From Aquimarina sp042434915 (GTDB taxonomy: Bacteria; Bacteroidota; Bacteroidia; Flavobacteriales; Flavobacteriaceae), in contig NZ_CP170198.1 in the NCBI RefSeq assembly GCF_042434915.1, positions 2,232,001-2,296,000 on the forward strand: a stretch of DNA of 64,000 bases, in the 5' to 3' direction. The position numbers and the translations under genes are program-made. Positions 28,163-36,900 of this stretch are shown in pieces. The first letter of the stretch is position 1; each line of letters begins with the position of its first letter. The notes beneath the pieces are model-generated. The model was not told where the DNA came from, made no database searches, and saw only the letters and a list, made by a program, of their open reading frames with translations.

Positions 28163-28184
28163 TATACGATCATATCATCGTATA
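28163..28184 (-). promoter_or_regulatory. Palindrome in the leader of the cystathionine beta-synthase-type gene
   Basis: TATACGAT (28163-28170) and ATCGTATA (28177-28184) form a perfect 8-bp inverted repeat with a 6-nt spacer. It begins about 9 nt downstream of the -7 box. That is a good position for a repressor operator or an mRNA hairpin. Confidence 0.5.
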
Positions 28185-28192
28185 TTATCTAG

Positions 28193-28223
28193 CAAAGATA
28201 CGAAGTAGTTCACCTACTAACAA
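28193..28223 (-). promoter_or_regulatory. Promoter of the cystathionine beta-synthase-type gene
   Basis: On the minus strand TTG (plus 28221-28223) is followed after 20 nt by TATCTTTG (28193-28200), a complete -33/-7 pair. Confidence 0.8.
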
Positions 28224-28244
28224 TTTTTAGATTATAATCCCTAG

Positions 28245-29489
28245 TTACTGAAATTTAATAGCTTTAACGGGAGATATTCTTGAAATAATATAGGAAGGTA
28301 TTAATAGCATTACTAGGCATAAAACTAGAGTACCCACATTAAGAAGTATAATGTATCCTATATCAAGATAAACAGGAGCCGTAGTTACGTAGTAGGTTGC
28401 TGGATTCAATTTAACTAAAGTATATTGCTGTTGTAGTAATAACAACCCAATACCTATCAAATTACCCCAAAATAGTCCTTGAACAATTAAATACCCTGCA
28501 TTGTATAGAAATATTTTACGAATGCTCCAGTTGGTGGTTCCCAAAGCTTTGAAAATTCCAATTAAAGGGGTTCGTTCCAAAATCAATACAAGTAAGGCGG
28601 TAATCATATTAATACCTGCTACTAATATTATGATACTAATGATACCTATTATATTTAAATCAAACAATTTGAGCCATTCAAAAATAGTCCCGTATTTAAG
28701 GGCGATAGTTTTACTGTCGAGGGTCGAAGGAATCGTTTCATAAACTTCTGCGCCTTTTTGCTCAATAGCATCAAAATCATTAATAAAAACTTCAAAACCT
28801 CCAACCTCATCTTCTTCCCATTTATTCATTCTTCTAATGTGCGATATATCTATAAACGCGTAATTTTCATCAAATTGCTGAAATCCCGAATTGTAAATCC
28901 CTACAATATCAAAAGCACGAATGTTTGGTTTATCATTTGCCTTTGCATCTCTTTTGATAAAATAGGTGATTGCCTTATCCCCAATACCAAGATGCAAACG
29001 ATTGGCTATATATTCTGATATTAAAATTTCATTGGATACTTTATCAGATTCAATAGCAGGTAATTTTCCTGCTGTTAAATACTCTTCAAAAACGCTCCAA
29101 TTATAATCGGTACTTATACCTTTTACCACCACACCTTCAAAATCGGAAGCTGTTCTAACAATACCTGCTTTGGTAGCATAAACTTGAACATGAGAAATGC
29201 CATCGACTGTCTCAAATTTGGGATAAAAGTCTTGATTTTTACTTATTGGCACCCAAGATTCAACACTATTATTGTTGTCATAACTGGTTATACTAATATG
29301 TCCATTAAAGGCGGCTACTTTTTCTCTGATTTTGTGTTGAAGACCTACTCCCGTTGCAACAGTCACTAACATCATAATCATACCAATAGCTATTGCAAAA
29401 ATTGCTATTTTTAGTATTGGTGCAGCGATACTATTGTTTTGTTTCTTACCTTTGATTAGGCGTTTGGCTATAAAATATTCGAAATTCAA
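28245..29489 (-). CDS. ABC transporter permease, LolC/LolE (FtsX-like) family
   Basis: Inner-membrane permease of 414 residues, of the type that extracts lipoproteins from the membrane for sorting. One span lies near residues 23-48. A large periplasmic MacB-like domain follows to about residue 260. Three C-terminal spans belong to the FtsX domain (IIGIISIIILVAGINMITALLVLI and following). The start codon is TTG at 29487-29489; the N-terminus NFEYFIAKRLIKGKKQNNSI matches the family start, so an ATG further in would cut it. No ATPase partner is adjacent. It is divergent from the NamZ-like gene with only 8 bp between start codons. Confidence 0.9.
   Translation of the reverse strand: MNFEYFIAKRLIKGKKQNNSIAAPILKIAIFAIAIGMIMMLVTVATGVGLQHKIREKVAAFNGHISITSYDNNNSVESWVPISKNQDFYPKFETVDGISHVQVYATKAGIVRTASDFEGVVVKGISTDYNWSVFEEYLTAGKLPAIESDKVSNEILISEYIANRLHLGIGDKAITYFIKRDAKANDKPNIRAFDIVGIYNSGFQQFDENYAFIDISHIRRMNKWEEDEVGGFEVFINDFDAIEQKGAEVYETIPSTLDSKTIALKYGTIFEWLKLFDLNIIGIISIIILVAGINMITALLVLILERTPLIGIFKALGTTNWSIRKIFLYNAGYLIVQGLFWGNLIGIGLLLLQQQYTLVKLNPATYYVTTAPVYLDIGYIILLNVGTLVLCLVMLLIPSYIISRISPVKAIKFQ
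29447..29454 (+). promoter_or_regulatory. Promoter -7 box of the NamZ-like gene
   Basis: TACCTTTG is a full TAnnTTTG match lying 43 nt before the plus-strand ATG. It is inside the 5' coding region of the divergent permease gene. Confidence 0.65.
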
Positions 29490-29497
29490 CTCTACTT

Positions 29498-30820
29498 ATG
29501 GTTTTTATCAAAATTGTATTCAAAAATACGTTTTTATTCGCTCTCATCCTTTTTATTTCTTGCGGAAGCTTTTCAAAACCATATCTACCTACTCCATCAG
29601 TTGCTTTGGATACAGCAGCCGATGATAAACTCTATAAGCATTCAATTTTGGATACAGTATCACCCATTATTGTTGGAGCAAATCAATTACCGTCGTACCT
29701 TCCGATGCTCAATGGTAAAAAAGTTGCACTAGTAGCTAATCAAACATCTGTGGTTTTTGGCGTTTCTTTTTATAAAAAACATATGCTTACCGCAGGCACT
29801 CTAACAGATCCTACCTCTCTATACGTACATCTGGCAGATACACTCTTATCACACAAGGTTAATATTGTAAAAGTTTTTTCTCCAGAACATGGTTTTAGAG
29901 GTAAAGCTGATGCAGGAGAAAAGGTTGCTGATGGCAAAGACAGTAAAACTGGACTACCTGTAGTATCATTATATGGCGCTAATAAAAAGCCTTCAAAAGC
30001 ATCATTAAAAGATGTAGAGATAGTTATTTTTGACATTCAAGATGTAGGTGTCCGTTTCTACACGTACATTTCTACATTGCACTATGTTATGCAAGCCTGT
30101 GCAGAAAATAATATCCCTGTTATTATTTTGGATCGTCCCAATCCCAACGGTAGTTATGTTGATGGTCCCACACTCGAGAATGAGCAGACTAGTTTTTTGG
30201 GCATGCATCCCGTTCCTTTGGTTCACGGAATGACAATAGGCGAATATGCTAATATGATTAATACTGAAGGTTGGCTTGGTACTAATCTAACATGTGATTT
30301 AACTGTCGTTCCCGTAAAAAATTACACCCATAGTGACACGTATAGTTTACCCATTCGCCCCTCTCCCAATTTACCAAACGATATTGCTATCAATTTATAT
30401 CCTAGCCTTGGCTTGTTTGAAGGTACTACAATTAATGCTGGCCGTGGTACCGAAATGCAGTTTCAAATTTACGGATCCCCAGACTTAAAAATGGGTAAAT
30501 TCAATTATGCCTATGTCCCTCATCCTAATTTTGGATCCAAATCTCCCAAACACAACAATAAGGTTTGCTATGGAGAGAATTTAACTTCTAAATATCCGAC
30601 AAATGAAGTTAACTTACAGTGGTTGATCAAAGCCTATACCCATTCGAACAATCCCTCTAATTTTTTTAAAACAAAATCCTTTACATTGCATGCTGGTACT
30701 AAAAAACTACAAGAACAAATTGAAAGAGGAGTACCGCTCAAAATAATTCGTAAAAGTTGGGAGTCAGGAATAGAACTTCATAAGCAACGACGAAAAAAAT
30801 ACGCTTTGTATCCTATCTAA
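29498..30820 (+). CDS. Exo-beta-N-acetylmuramidase NamZ-like lipoprotein (DUF1343, GH171)
   Basis: DUF1343 proteins were shown in Bacillus subtilis (NamZ/YbbC) and in a Bacteroidota homologue to remove terminal N-acetylmuramic acid from peptidoglycan fragments. The 440-residue protein has a lipoprotein signal peptide ending at Cys22 (FISC). Conserved family segments follow: KVALVANQTSVV, VFSPEHGFRG, SLYGANKKPS, FDIQDVGVRFYTYISTLHYV, ILDRPNPN and EGTTINAGRGTE. The role is peptidoglycan recycling at the cell surface. Stops of this gene and the convergent cysteine-cluster gene are only 12 nt apart. Confidence 0.9.
   Translation: MVFIKIVFKNTFLFALILFISCGSFSKPYLPTPSVALDTAADDKLYKHSILDTVSPIIVGANQLPSYLPMLNGKKVALVANQTSVVFGVSFYKKHMLTAGTLTDPTSLYVHLADTLLSHKVNIVKVFSPEHGFRGKADAGEKVADGKDSKTGLPVVSLYGANKKPSKASLKDVEIVIFDIQDVGVRFYTYISTLHYVMQACAENNIPVIILDRPNPNGSYVDGPTLENEQTSFLGMHPVPLVHGMTIGEYANMINTEGWLGTNLTCDLTVVPVKNYTHSDTYSLPIRPSPNLPNDIAINLYPSLGLFEGTTINAGRGTEMQFQIYGSPDLKMGKFNYAYVPHPNFGSKSPKHNNKVCYGENLTSKYPTNEVNLQWLIKAYTHSNNPSNFFKTKSFTLHAGTKKLQEQIERGVPLKIIRKSWESGIELHKQRRKKYALYPI
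29521..29528 (-). promoter_or_regulatory. Promoter -7 box of the LolC/E-like permease gene
   Basis: TATTTTTG on the minus strand, a full TAnnTTTG match, lies 31 nt before the permease TTG start and inside the signal-peptide region of the divergent NamZ-like gene. Confidence 0.6.
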
Positions 30821-30832
30821 GCTTTGTAGGTT

Positions 30833-31351
30833 CTATTGTCTTTTATTAGTTTTATGACTTAACTGCAATTTGTCTTTCATTTTTTCAACAATGTTAAACG
30901 CTGCTGGACAAATCTCAATGTTTTTCATCGTTAAAGAGGCTATTTGGTGAAACTTTTTACGATCTGTATGTGGAAATTCTTGGCAAGCTTTGGGACGCAC
31001 GTCATAAATACTACAATAATTATCAACTCCCAAAAAAACACATGGTACAGACTGAAGTACGAAATCACCGTCTTCATCAGTTCTAAGGTACTGCTTTTCA
31101 AAATCTACTGATTTCATTTTCAAATATTTTGCAATACGATCAACGTCTTTATCCGTAAATAAAGGACCTGTAGTTTTACAGCAATTTGCACATTGCAAAC
31201 AGTCTGTTTTTGTAAACTCTTTGGCATGTAAATCCTCCATTACCAAATCAAGATCTTTTGGCGGTTTTTTTTTGAGCTTAGCAAAGAACTTTTTATTCTC
31301 TGTATGATTATCTTTGGCGAGTTGCGGTAATTGTTTAATAAATTCTTGCAT
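30833..31351 (-). CDS. YkgJ family cysteine cluster protein
   Basis: Small protein of 172 residues with two cysteine groups, CLQCANCCK and PCVFLGVDNYCSIYDVRPKAC, the pattern of YkgJ/UPF0153 proteins that likely bind a metal or Fe-S cluster; the biochemical role is not established. The open frame continues upstream to 31570, but the added 73 residues overlap the divergent methyltransferase gene and look non-coding. ATG 31349-31351 (MQEFIKQLPQL) is therefore chosen. A TATTTTTG box ends only 4 nt before this ATG, which suggests a leaderless or near-leaderless message. Confidence 0.88.
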   Translation of the reverse strand: MQEFIKQLPQLAKDNHTENKKFFAKLKKKPPKDLDLVMEDLHAKEFTKTDCLQCANCCKTTGPLFTDKDVDRIAKYLKMKSVDFEKQYLRTDEDGDFVLQSVPCVFLGVDNYCSIYDVRPKACQEFPHTDRKKFHQIASLTMKNIEICPAAFNIVEKMKDKLQLSHKTNKRQ

Positions 31352-31355
31352 AGCA

Positions 31356-31363
31356 CAAAAATA
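31356..31363 (-). promoter_or_regulatory. Promoter -7 box of the YkgJ-like gene
   Basis: TATTTTTG on the minus strand is a full match to TAnnTTTG, only 4 nt from the ATG at 31351. It supports the internal start and rules out the longer reading frame. Confidence 0.6.
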
Positions 31364-31442
31364 GGTATTTAGTATAACTCTAGCTTTACATGTTAACTGA
31401 TTTAAAATATAGATATTTCTATAAAAACCAAACATCACTAAC

Positions 31443-32180
31443 ATGATTACAGTCAAAAAATATAATAAAATGGAAGATGTATTAGGAGAAGCACTAAAAG
31501 ATTTTACAAGTAAAAACAGTAGTTTACAAGCAATAACGGTTATATCTCCTGGTTTTGATGATGATAGCATCCCTATATCTTATCTTTTTAGAACTTTGGA
31601 TCAAATGCCTAAAGTTGAGCAAAAGGCCTTGGCTTTATCTTATGGAAAAGTATTGGATGTAGGATGCGGTGCGGGAAGCCACAGTTTAATATTGCAGGAT
31701 TATTATAAGCTCGATGTAGAGGCAATCGATATTTCTGCTGGTGCAATAGAGGTTTCTAAGAAACGAGGTATTTTAAAAGCTCATCAACAAAACTTATTTG
31801 AACTTCAAGAAACCAAATTTGACACCATCATTATGTTGATGAATGGCAGCGGTATTATTGGTCAATTATCAAATATTGATCGTTTTTTCGAACATATTAA
31901 AACCATACTCAACCCAAATGGACAACTCTTACTTGACTCATCAGACTTAGCTTACTTATATACAGATGATGATGGAGGTTTCTGGGTTGATGCTACTGCA
32001 GCATATTATGGCGAAATGAAATATAAAATGAAATATAAAAATCTAGAAACCGATTGGTTTGATTGGCTATACATTGATTATACAACACTGCAAAATGCTG
32101 CTAATGCCAATGGTTTTGTATGCAATATCATTCATACTGGCAAGAACAATGATTATTTAGCGCAAATAAAAATAGCCTAA
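31443..32180 (+). CDS. Class I SAM-dependent methyltransferase
   Basis: A 245-residue enzyme with the SAM-binding motif VLDVGCGAGSHSLIL (about residues 72-86), the acidic motif II region VEAIDISAGAIEVSKKRG and the motif around FDTIIMLMNGSGIIGQL. The substrate is unknown. It is divergent from the YkgJ-like gene with 91 bp between starts. An in-frame ATG at residue 11 (MEDVLGEA) is an alternative start. Confidence 0.88.
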   Translation: MITVKKYNKMEDVLGEALKDFTSKNSSLQAITVISPGFDDDSIPISYLFRTLDQMPKVEQKALALSYGKVLDVGCGAGSHSLILQDYYKLDVEAIDISAGAIEVSKKRGILKAHQQNLFELQETKFDTIIMLMNGSGIIGQLSNIDRFFEHIKTILNPNGQLLLDSSDLAYLYTDDDGGFWVDATAAYYGEMKYKMKYKNLETDWFDWLYIDYTTLQNAANANGFVCNIIHTGKNNDYLAQIKIA

Positions 32181-32289
32181 TAGATGCAACAGTCCTTGCT
32201 AGTTAGCTGATTAAAATTTACGTTAAACATATGCTTAAATATTCAAGAAATTTGTTTATTTACTTTTCTAATTACTACATCAAAAAAAT

Positions 32290-33057
32290 ATGCAACTCTC
32301 CAAAATTTTATTTTTATCTATTCTCACCTTAAGTTTTTTGACAAGTTGTTCCAGTGAAGATGATACTCCTGTAGCTATATCAAAAATAGATAATCAAAAG
32401 CCATTAGGTAGTTCTGCTAGAGATTTATTAGCTAGCGAAGTTTTTAATGGATTAACTGTAGAGTTAATAGCTGTTAAAGGATTTGAACCTAATGCCTCAG
32501 CAATTGAAGGCTTTAAAACTTTTCTAGAAAACAGACTTAATAAACCAGATGGGATCACAATAACATCTAGATCAGTTAATTCTTCTGACTTAGCTCCTTT
32601 TACAATAGAAGAAGTTGCAGGTATCGAAAATTCTAATAGAACTTTTTACAACAGTGGAGATGAGATTACCGTTTATATTTATTTTGCCGACGGCAGTAAC
32701 GAAGCTGATACAGAAACCAAAGTTACCCTAGGAACTGCATATCTCAATACTTCCATTGTAATCTATGAGAGTACGTTGCGAAGTGTTAGCAGTCGTCCAA
32801 ACTCTCCCGATCTGGCAACTATTGAAAATGCAACGTTGAATCATGAGTTTTCACATTTATTAGGTTTAGTAAATATTGGAACTCCGCAACAACAACTTCA
32901 TGAGGATACTGATGCAAAGGGGCATTGTAATGTTGCAGAATGTTTGATGTCTGCCGCAATAGAGTTTGGCAGTGGCGCTATGGATATGATTGACAATTCT
33001 GTTCCCGAGCTGGATGCACGATGTCTCGAAGATTTAAAAGCAAATGGTGGCAAATAA
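32290..33057 (+). CDS. Putative zinc metalloprotease lipoprotein
   Basis: Exported lipoprotein of 255 residues with a signal peptide ending at Cys20 (FLTSC). A metzincin-like zinc motif HEFSHLLGL starts at His185; the third ligand may be the histidine of the later HEDTDAKGHC segment, followed by a possible Met-turn (CLMSAAIEFG). This resembles membrane metalloproteases annotated in Flavobacteriaceae. I do not recognise the N-terminal half. The gene is monocistronic and shares a terminator with the convergent amidohydrolase. Confidence 0.82.
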   Translation: MQLSKILFLSILTLSFLTSCSSEDDTPVAISKIDNQKPLGSSARDLLASEVFNGLTVELIAVKGFEPNASAIEGFKTFLENRLNKPDGITITSRSVNSSDLAPFTIEEVAGIENSNRTFYNSGDEITVYIYFADGSNEADTETKVTLGTAYLNTSIVIYESTLRSVSSRPNSPDLATIENATLNHEFSHLLGLVNIGTPQQQLHEDTDAKGHCNVAECLMSAAIEFGSGAMDMIDNSVPELDARCLEDLKANGGK

Positions 33058-33090
33058 AATAGTGGTATTATCAATATAGATAATATTAAT

Positions 33091-33124
33091 AAAAAAAGGG
33101 ATGTAAATATTACATCCCTTTTTT
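33091..33124. terminator. Bidirectional intrinsic terminator
   Basis: AAAAAAGGGATGTA pairs with TACATCCCTTTTTT across a 5-nt loop. It lies between the convergent metalloprotease and amidohydrolase genes and works for both strands. Confidence 0.92.
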
Positions 33125-33144
33125 ATTTAAGTTAGATACCTACT

Positions 33145-34776
33145 CTAATTTTCAAATACTTTTTCTCCTCCAACAAAAGTGGCTTTGACTTGAGTATCAG
33201 GAATAGCATCCTCTTCTACTTTCATTATATCTTGTTCCAAAACTACAAAATCTGCTACTTTACCGACCGTAATACTACCTTTCTCTTTTTCTTCAAAATT
33301 ACTATAGGCTGCCCAAATAGTCATACCTTTAAGCGCTTCTTCTCGTGTTAAAGCATCTTCTTTTTGAAATCCATTTTCAGGAAATTGTTCAAGATCTTTT
33401 CTTGCTACAGCTGCATAAAAAGTGTAAAAAGGATTTACATGTTCTACGGGATAATCTGTACCTAAGGCTAATTTACCTGTTTTATTTAATAATTTTTTGT
33501 ACGCATATGCACCTTTCATTCTTAATTCGCCTAAACGATCTTTTGCCCAATACATATCACTCGTTGCATGCGTTGGTTGTACACTTATCACCAAATTTTC
33601 GTCAAGAACCTCAAAATCTTCAGGTGCAATTACTTGTGCATGCTCAACTCTCCATCTGCGATTAGAGTCGCCTTTAAGGACATCATAATAGGTATTAATA
33701 ACAACCGAATTAGCAGAGTCCCCAATAGCATGAGTATTCATTTGAAATGGAGACGAAGCCAAACGTTTGGCTAATCTTTTAAATTCTTTTACTCCTATGA
33801 CCATAGCACCAAAATGGTTGTCTTGATCAGTATAGGATGATTTAAGTGCTGCTCCTCGTGACCCCAGAGCACCATCGGCATATACTTTGAAAGATGAAAC
33901 ATTTAAACGATCTGTTTTTATAGGACCTGTATTTAAAAAATGTTTTACATATGCGGGGGTATTACTCACCATAGCATATACTCTAATTTTAAGTGCATCA
34001 GCTTGTTGCAAACTGTCTATTAACCCAATTACATTTGGACTAAGACCTGCGTCATCTACTGTAGTCAATCCATAACTAAAATTAGTAACTTCTGCATCTT
34101 GTAACGCTATTGTTTGTTCTCTCACGGTTGGCTCTGGATAAACGTTCTCTATCAGCTCCATAGGATTATCAATAAGAATACCTGTAAGCTCATCGTCTAC
34201 TTGTAAAATTTCTCCTCCTTCAACTTTTGTTGAAGCATCAATTCCAGCAGCATCCAGTGCCGCTTGGTTAGCCAAAATAGCATGCCCATCAACCCGAGTA
34301 ATTGCAACGGGAGTATTTGGGAACAGGCTGTCTAATTTATCTTTGGTAGGAAATTCTTTTACCTCCCAATCGTTTTGATCCCAGCCTCTACCTATAATAA
34401 AGTTGGTCATCTTATTTTTCTGAAACTCAACAATCCTTTGAAGAACTTCATCATAGCTTTTGGTTCCTACAAGGTCTACGCGCTGTTTTTGCATTCCTAA
34501 TCCGTAAAAATGACAATGTGCATCAATCAAACCAGGTAACACCGCCTTTCCTTTGGCATCATAGAGTTCCTTTACTTTATATTTTTCCATCAACTCTTCT
34601 GTAGATCCTAATGCTAAGAATTTACCGTCTCTCACTATAAAAGCCTCTGTTGTAGGCACATCTTGATCAACCGTATAAACGTTTGCATTGTAGACCAAAA
34701 GATCTGCTTGCTCTTTGGGTTTACTACAGGAAAAACCGATGGTAACTCCTAGAACTAATAACAATAATTTTTGCAT
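33145..34776 (-). CDS. Amidohydrolase family protein (YtcJ-like), lipoprotein
   Basis: Metal-dependent hydrolase of the imidazolonepropionase/YtcJ group, 543 residues, exported as a lipoprotein with Cys17 (IGFSC). The amidohydrolase metal motif is LIDAHCHFYGLG near residues 78-89. Others are RGWDQNDW, FKVYADGALGSRGA with a probable metal-bridging region, MNTHAIGDSAN, and the C-terminal ALGTDYPVEHVNPFYTFYAAV with the catalytic Asp. Substrate unknown; related enzymes act on N-substituted amides or cyclic ureas. Confidence 0.92.
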   Translation of the reverse strand: MQKLLLLVLGVTIGFSCSKPKEQADLLVYNANVYTVDQDVPTTEAFIVRDGKFLALGSTEELMEKYKVKELYDAKGKAVLPGLIDAHCHFYGLGMQKQRVDLVGTKSYDEVLQRIVEFQKNKMTNFIIGRGWDQNDWEVKEFPTKDKLDSLFPNTPVAITRVDGHAILANQAALDAAGIDASTKVEGGEILQVDDELTGILIDNPMELIENVYPEPTVREQTIALQDAEVTNFSYGLTTVDDAGLSPNVIGLIDSLQQADALKIRVYAMVSNTPAYVKHFLNTGPIKTDRLNVSSFKVYADGALGSRGAALKSSYTDQDNHFGAMVIGVKEFKRLAKRLASSPFQMNTHAIGDSANSVVINTYYDVLKGDSNRRWRVEHAQVIAPEDFEVLDENLVISVQPTHATSDMYWAKDRLGELRMKGAYAYKKLLNKTGKLALGTDYPVEHVNPFYTFYAAVARKDLEQFPENGFQKEDALTREEALKGMTIWAAYSNFEEKEKGSITVGKVADFVVLEQDIMKVEEDAIPDTQVKATFVGGEKVFEN

Positions 34777-35148
34777 GTATTTTTTTAATTTAAGATTAGG
34801 GATTATTTAATTATTCGATATACTTTTTTATACTAGTATAAACGGTAAATGGGCCAAATATATACCTTAGTTATTCACTATCCAACTACACATACATTTC
34901 TTGACTATTTAAAATCATTCTTTTCTGTTGACATCAAAAATTGTGTTATAATATAAAATTCTACACCATAATAGACAAGAATCACAAAGGATATAAAATC
35001 ATTAAACACTTTAATTTTTTGAATCTACTATGAGAACAAAGGTACAACGAGTAGACTCCAATCTAGTATCCATTTTATTAAATTTATATATCAATCTTCT
35101 TTATATAAAGAGCTCTAGTATTCGATTTGAAAAGAATACTATAACCCA
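34777..35148. other. Intergenic region, 372 bp, no gene seen
   Basis: AT-rich spacer between the amidohydrolase start and the outer-membrane protein stop. It contains a modest hairpin TAGTATTC / GAATACTA at 35116-35141 that may end the outer-membrane protein transcript. Promoter signals for the amidohydrolase are not clear. No open frame of plausible composition was found. Confidence 0.6.
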
Positions 35149-36876
35149 TCAATAATTAAATTTATATGTAATTCCTCCTAAGACCTGAATACCTTGTACG
35201 GGATAGTTTATCCAACGTTCATAATTTTCGCCGATTAGGTTATACCCTTTAACAAAAGCAGATAATTGATCATTAAAACGATAACCAAGATTTAGGTTAA
35301 TATCAATATAACTATCAAGCGTATATGGAACTAATGGCACATGAGCAAGCAAATCCTTACGTTCTCCCACATAAAAGGCATGAGCACCAATATGCCAAGC
35401 ATCTGTTATTTTATAATCAAAGCGTATAGATGCTTTTACTGTTGGCAAATTCCAAGCTTCTAACTGAGCTGTTGTATTATATTTAAAATATTCTGCAATA
35501 GTACTTAACTTGATTTGAGAGTTGATGTCAAAATTTAATTCTGCATACGCAAAAGCTGTTTTCAAATCATCATAACGATAAACAAAAGAATTTCCAAATT
35601 CATAACCATTGATAGCTGGAATTTTAACCATATTGCGAACATACAAAGGCATGTCTATTTGTGAAGCATAGCCACCTTTAATATTATACCCGAAAACATC
35701 GGATAGTTTACCCTTTAATCCTATATACCCTTCGTATTGTTTGTTCGTTGGTTGCAAAATAAGTGACGGTGCTACATACGGATTGTTTTGAACTGCATCT
35801 CGGTAAGTATTTTGTTCTAATGTTCCATCTAATGCAGCATATATAATTGCCACATCATCAAACAAACGATAAGACGCGCTAATATTTGGATACATAAAAA
35901 TATCGTTATTCTTATTTTCGACATCCATGCTGTAAAATATCGAAGCTCCTAGATTAAGAGTAAACTTATCATTATTGAAAATTAAATTTGGGTTAACACC
36001 CACTATAAATTTATTATAATCAATACCATTATTGATAACATTATTGAGATCAGGATCTTTCTTAAAAAAACCGTTGAGATAATCGAAGATTATTTTTGTT
36101 TGAAATTTTTGCCCTCCTAGATCTGCGGTAATTAAAGGTTTTAAGTTTATATGATGCTCTGCACTTTCGGTTGCATCGCCAAAATACCGATAGCTTAAAG
36201 TTACCTTCTCTAAAAGTGATTCATTAAACATCAACTTACCGCCAATCTTTGCTCCATAATATGATTGTTCTGAGTTAATTGCATCTATTTGTTCTTCGGT
36301 AAGAAAATTATTTTGAGGCAATCCATACCAATTAAATAGTTGATGTTCTATGCCTGCTTCGATACCATACACATAATCTTTGGTACGAGATGTATAATTA
36401 AGATCCAAAAAAGTATTGTAAAATTTATCATCTAAAAGGACACCTTTTATCCCTCCCTGAGAGGAATTGTGATGAAGGTACATACCAAAATTATCGGTTC
36501 TATTAATTTCAAAATTACTATAGAATTCTGCCAAAACTGAAGTATAATTACCAAAACCTAAAGTAGCATAGTTATCATACAACGCTATACCTTTTGGCCG
36601 GTCAATATCTTCTGCTCGTCCTTTTTCTGGTGTAAAAGTAGAGGCTACCGGAACCGAAAAAATACTGTAACGAAGTTGTTTTTTTCTGTAGGTTGCAGAA
36701 TCATTGAGTTTTGGAATTGCTTTTATTTTAAAAGCATCACTAATTGTTGGTGTATAGGCTTTAACCACAATAACACGATCTGTCTCAATCGTTTTATCTT
36801 CTTTTTCCTGTGCATGTAAGCTAAAAGTATGTATTAAAATACAACTGGAAAAAACGAGCAATTTATAAATTGACAT
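35149..36876 (-). CDS. Outer-membrane beta-barrel protein (TonB-dependent receptor-like)
   Basis: Exported protein of 575 residues with a Sec signal peptide (cleavage after SLHAQ region). It has many alternating aromatic strands ending in GYRFNDQLSAFVKGYNLIGENYERWINYP and a terminal aromatic residue pair (YKFNY), as in barrels of TonB-dependent receptors. A recognisable plug domain is missing: after a short TETDRVIVVKAYTPTI stretch the barrel begins near residue 95. So it is probably not a classical transporter. It follows the large TPR protein gene by 24 nt and is likely made together with it. Confidence 0.82.
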   Translation of the reverse strand: MSIYKLLVFSSCILIHTFSLHAQEKEDKTIETDRVIVVKAYTPTISDAFKIKAIPKLNDSATYRKKQLRYSIFSVPVASTFTPEKGRAEDIDRPKGIALYDNYATLGFGNYTSVLAEFYSNFEINRTDNFGMYLHHNSSQGGIKGVLLDDKFYNTFLDLNYTSRTKDYVYGIEAGIEHQLFNWYGLPQNNFLTEEQIDAINSEQSYYGAKIGGKLMFNESLLEKVTLSYRYFGDATESAEHHINLKPLITADLGGQKFQTKIIFDYLNGFFKKDPDLNNVINNGIDYNKFIVGVNPNLIFNNDKFTLNLGASIFYSMDVENKNNDIFMYPNISASYRLFDDVAIIYAALDGTLEQNTYRDAVQNNPYVAPSLILQPTNKQYEGYIGLKGKLSDVFGYNIKGGYASQIDMPLYVRNMVKIPAINGYEFGNSFVYRYDDLKTAFAYAELNFDINSQIKLSTIAEYFKYNTTAQLEAWNLPTVKASIRFDYKITDAWHIGAHAFYVGERKDLLAHVPLVPYTLDSYIDINLNLGYRFNDQLSAFVKGYNLIGENYERWINYPVQGIQVLGGITYKFNY

Positions 36877-36900
36877 ATAAAGGATCTTTCTATATAAATA

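Noticed and set aside
31352..31570. 73-residue N-terminal extension of the YkgJ-like protein
   Set aside because: It overlaps the divergent methyltransferase gene and lies upstream of the YkgJ promoter box; composition is not coding-like.
34927..34952. TTGACA followed by TATAAT-like sequence, a classical sigma-70 promoter
   Set aside because: Spacing is about 13-15 bp, and Bacteroidota use the TTTG / TAnnTTTG consensus; probably chance in AT-rich DNA.
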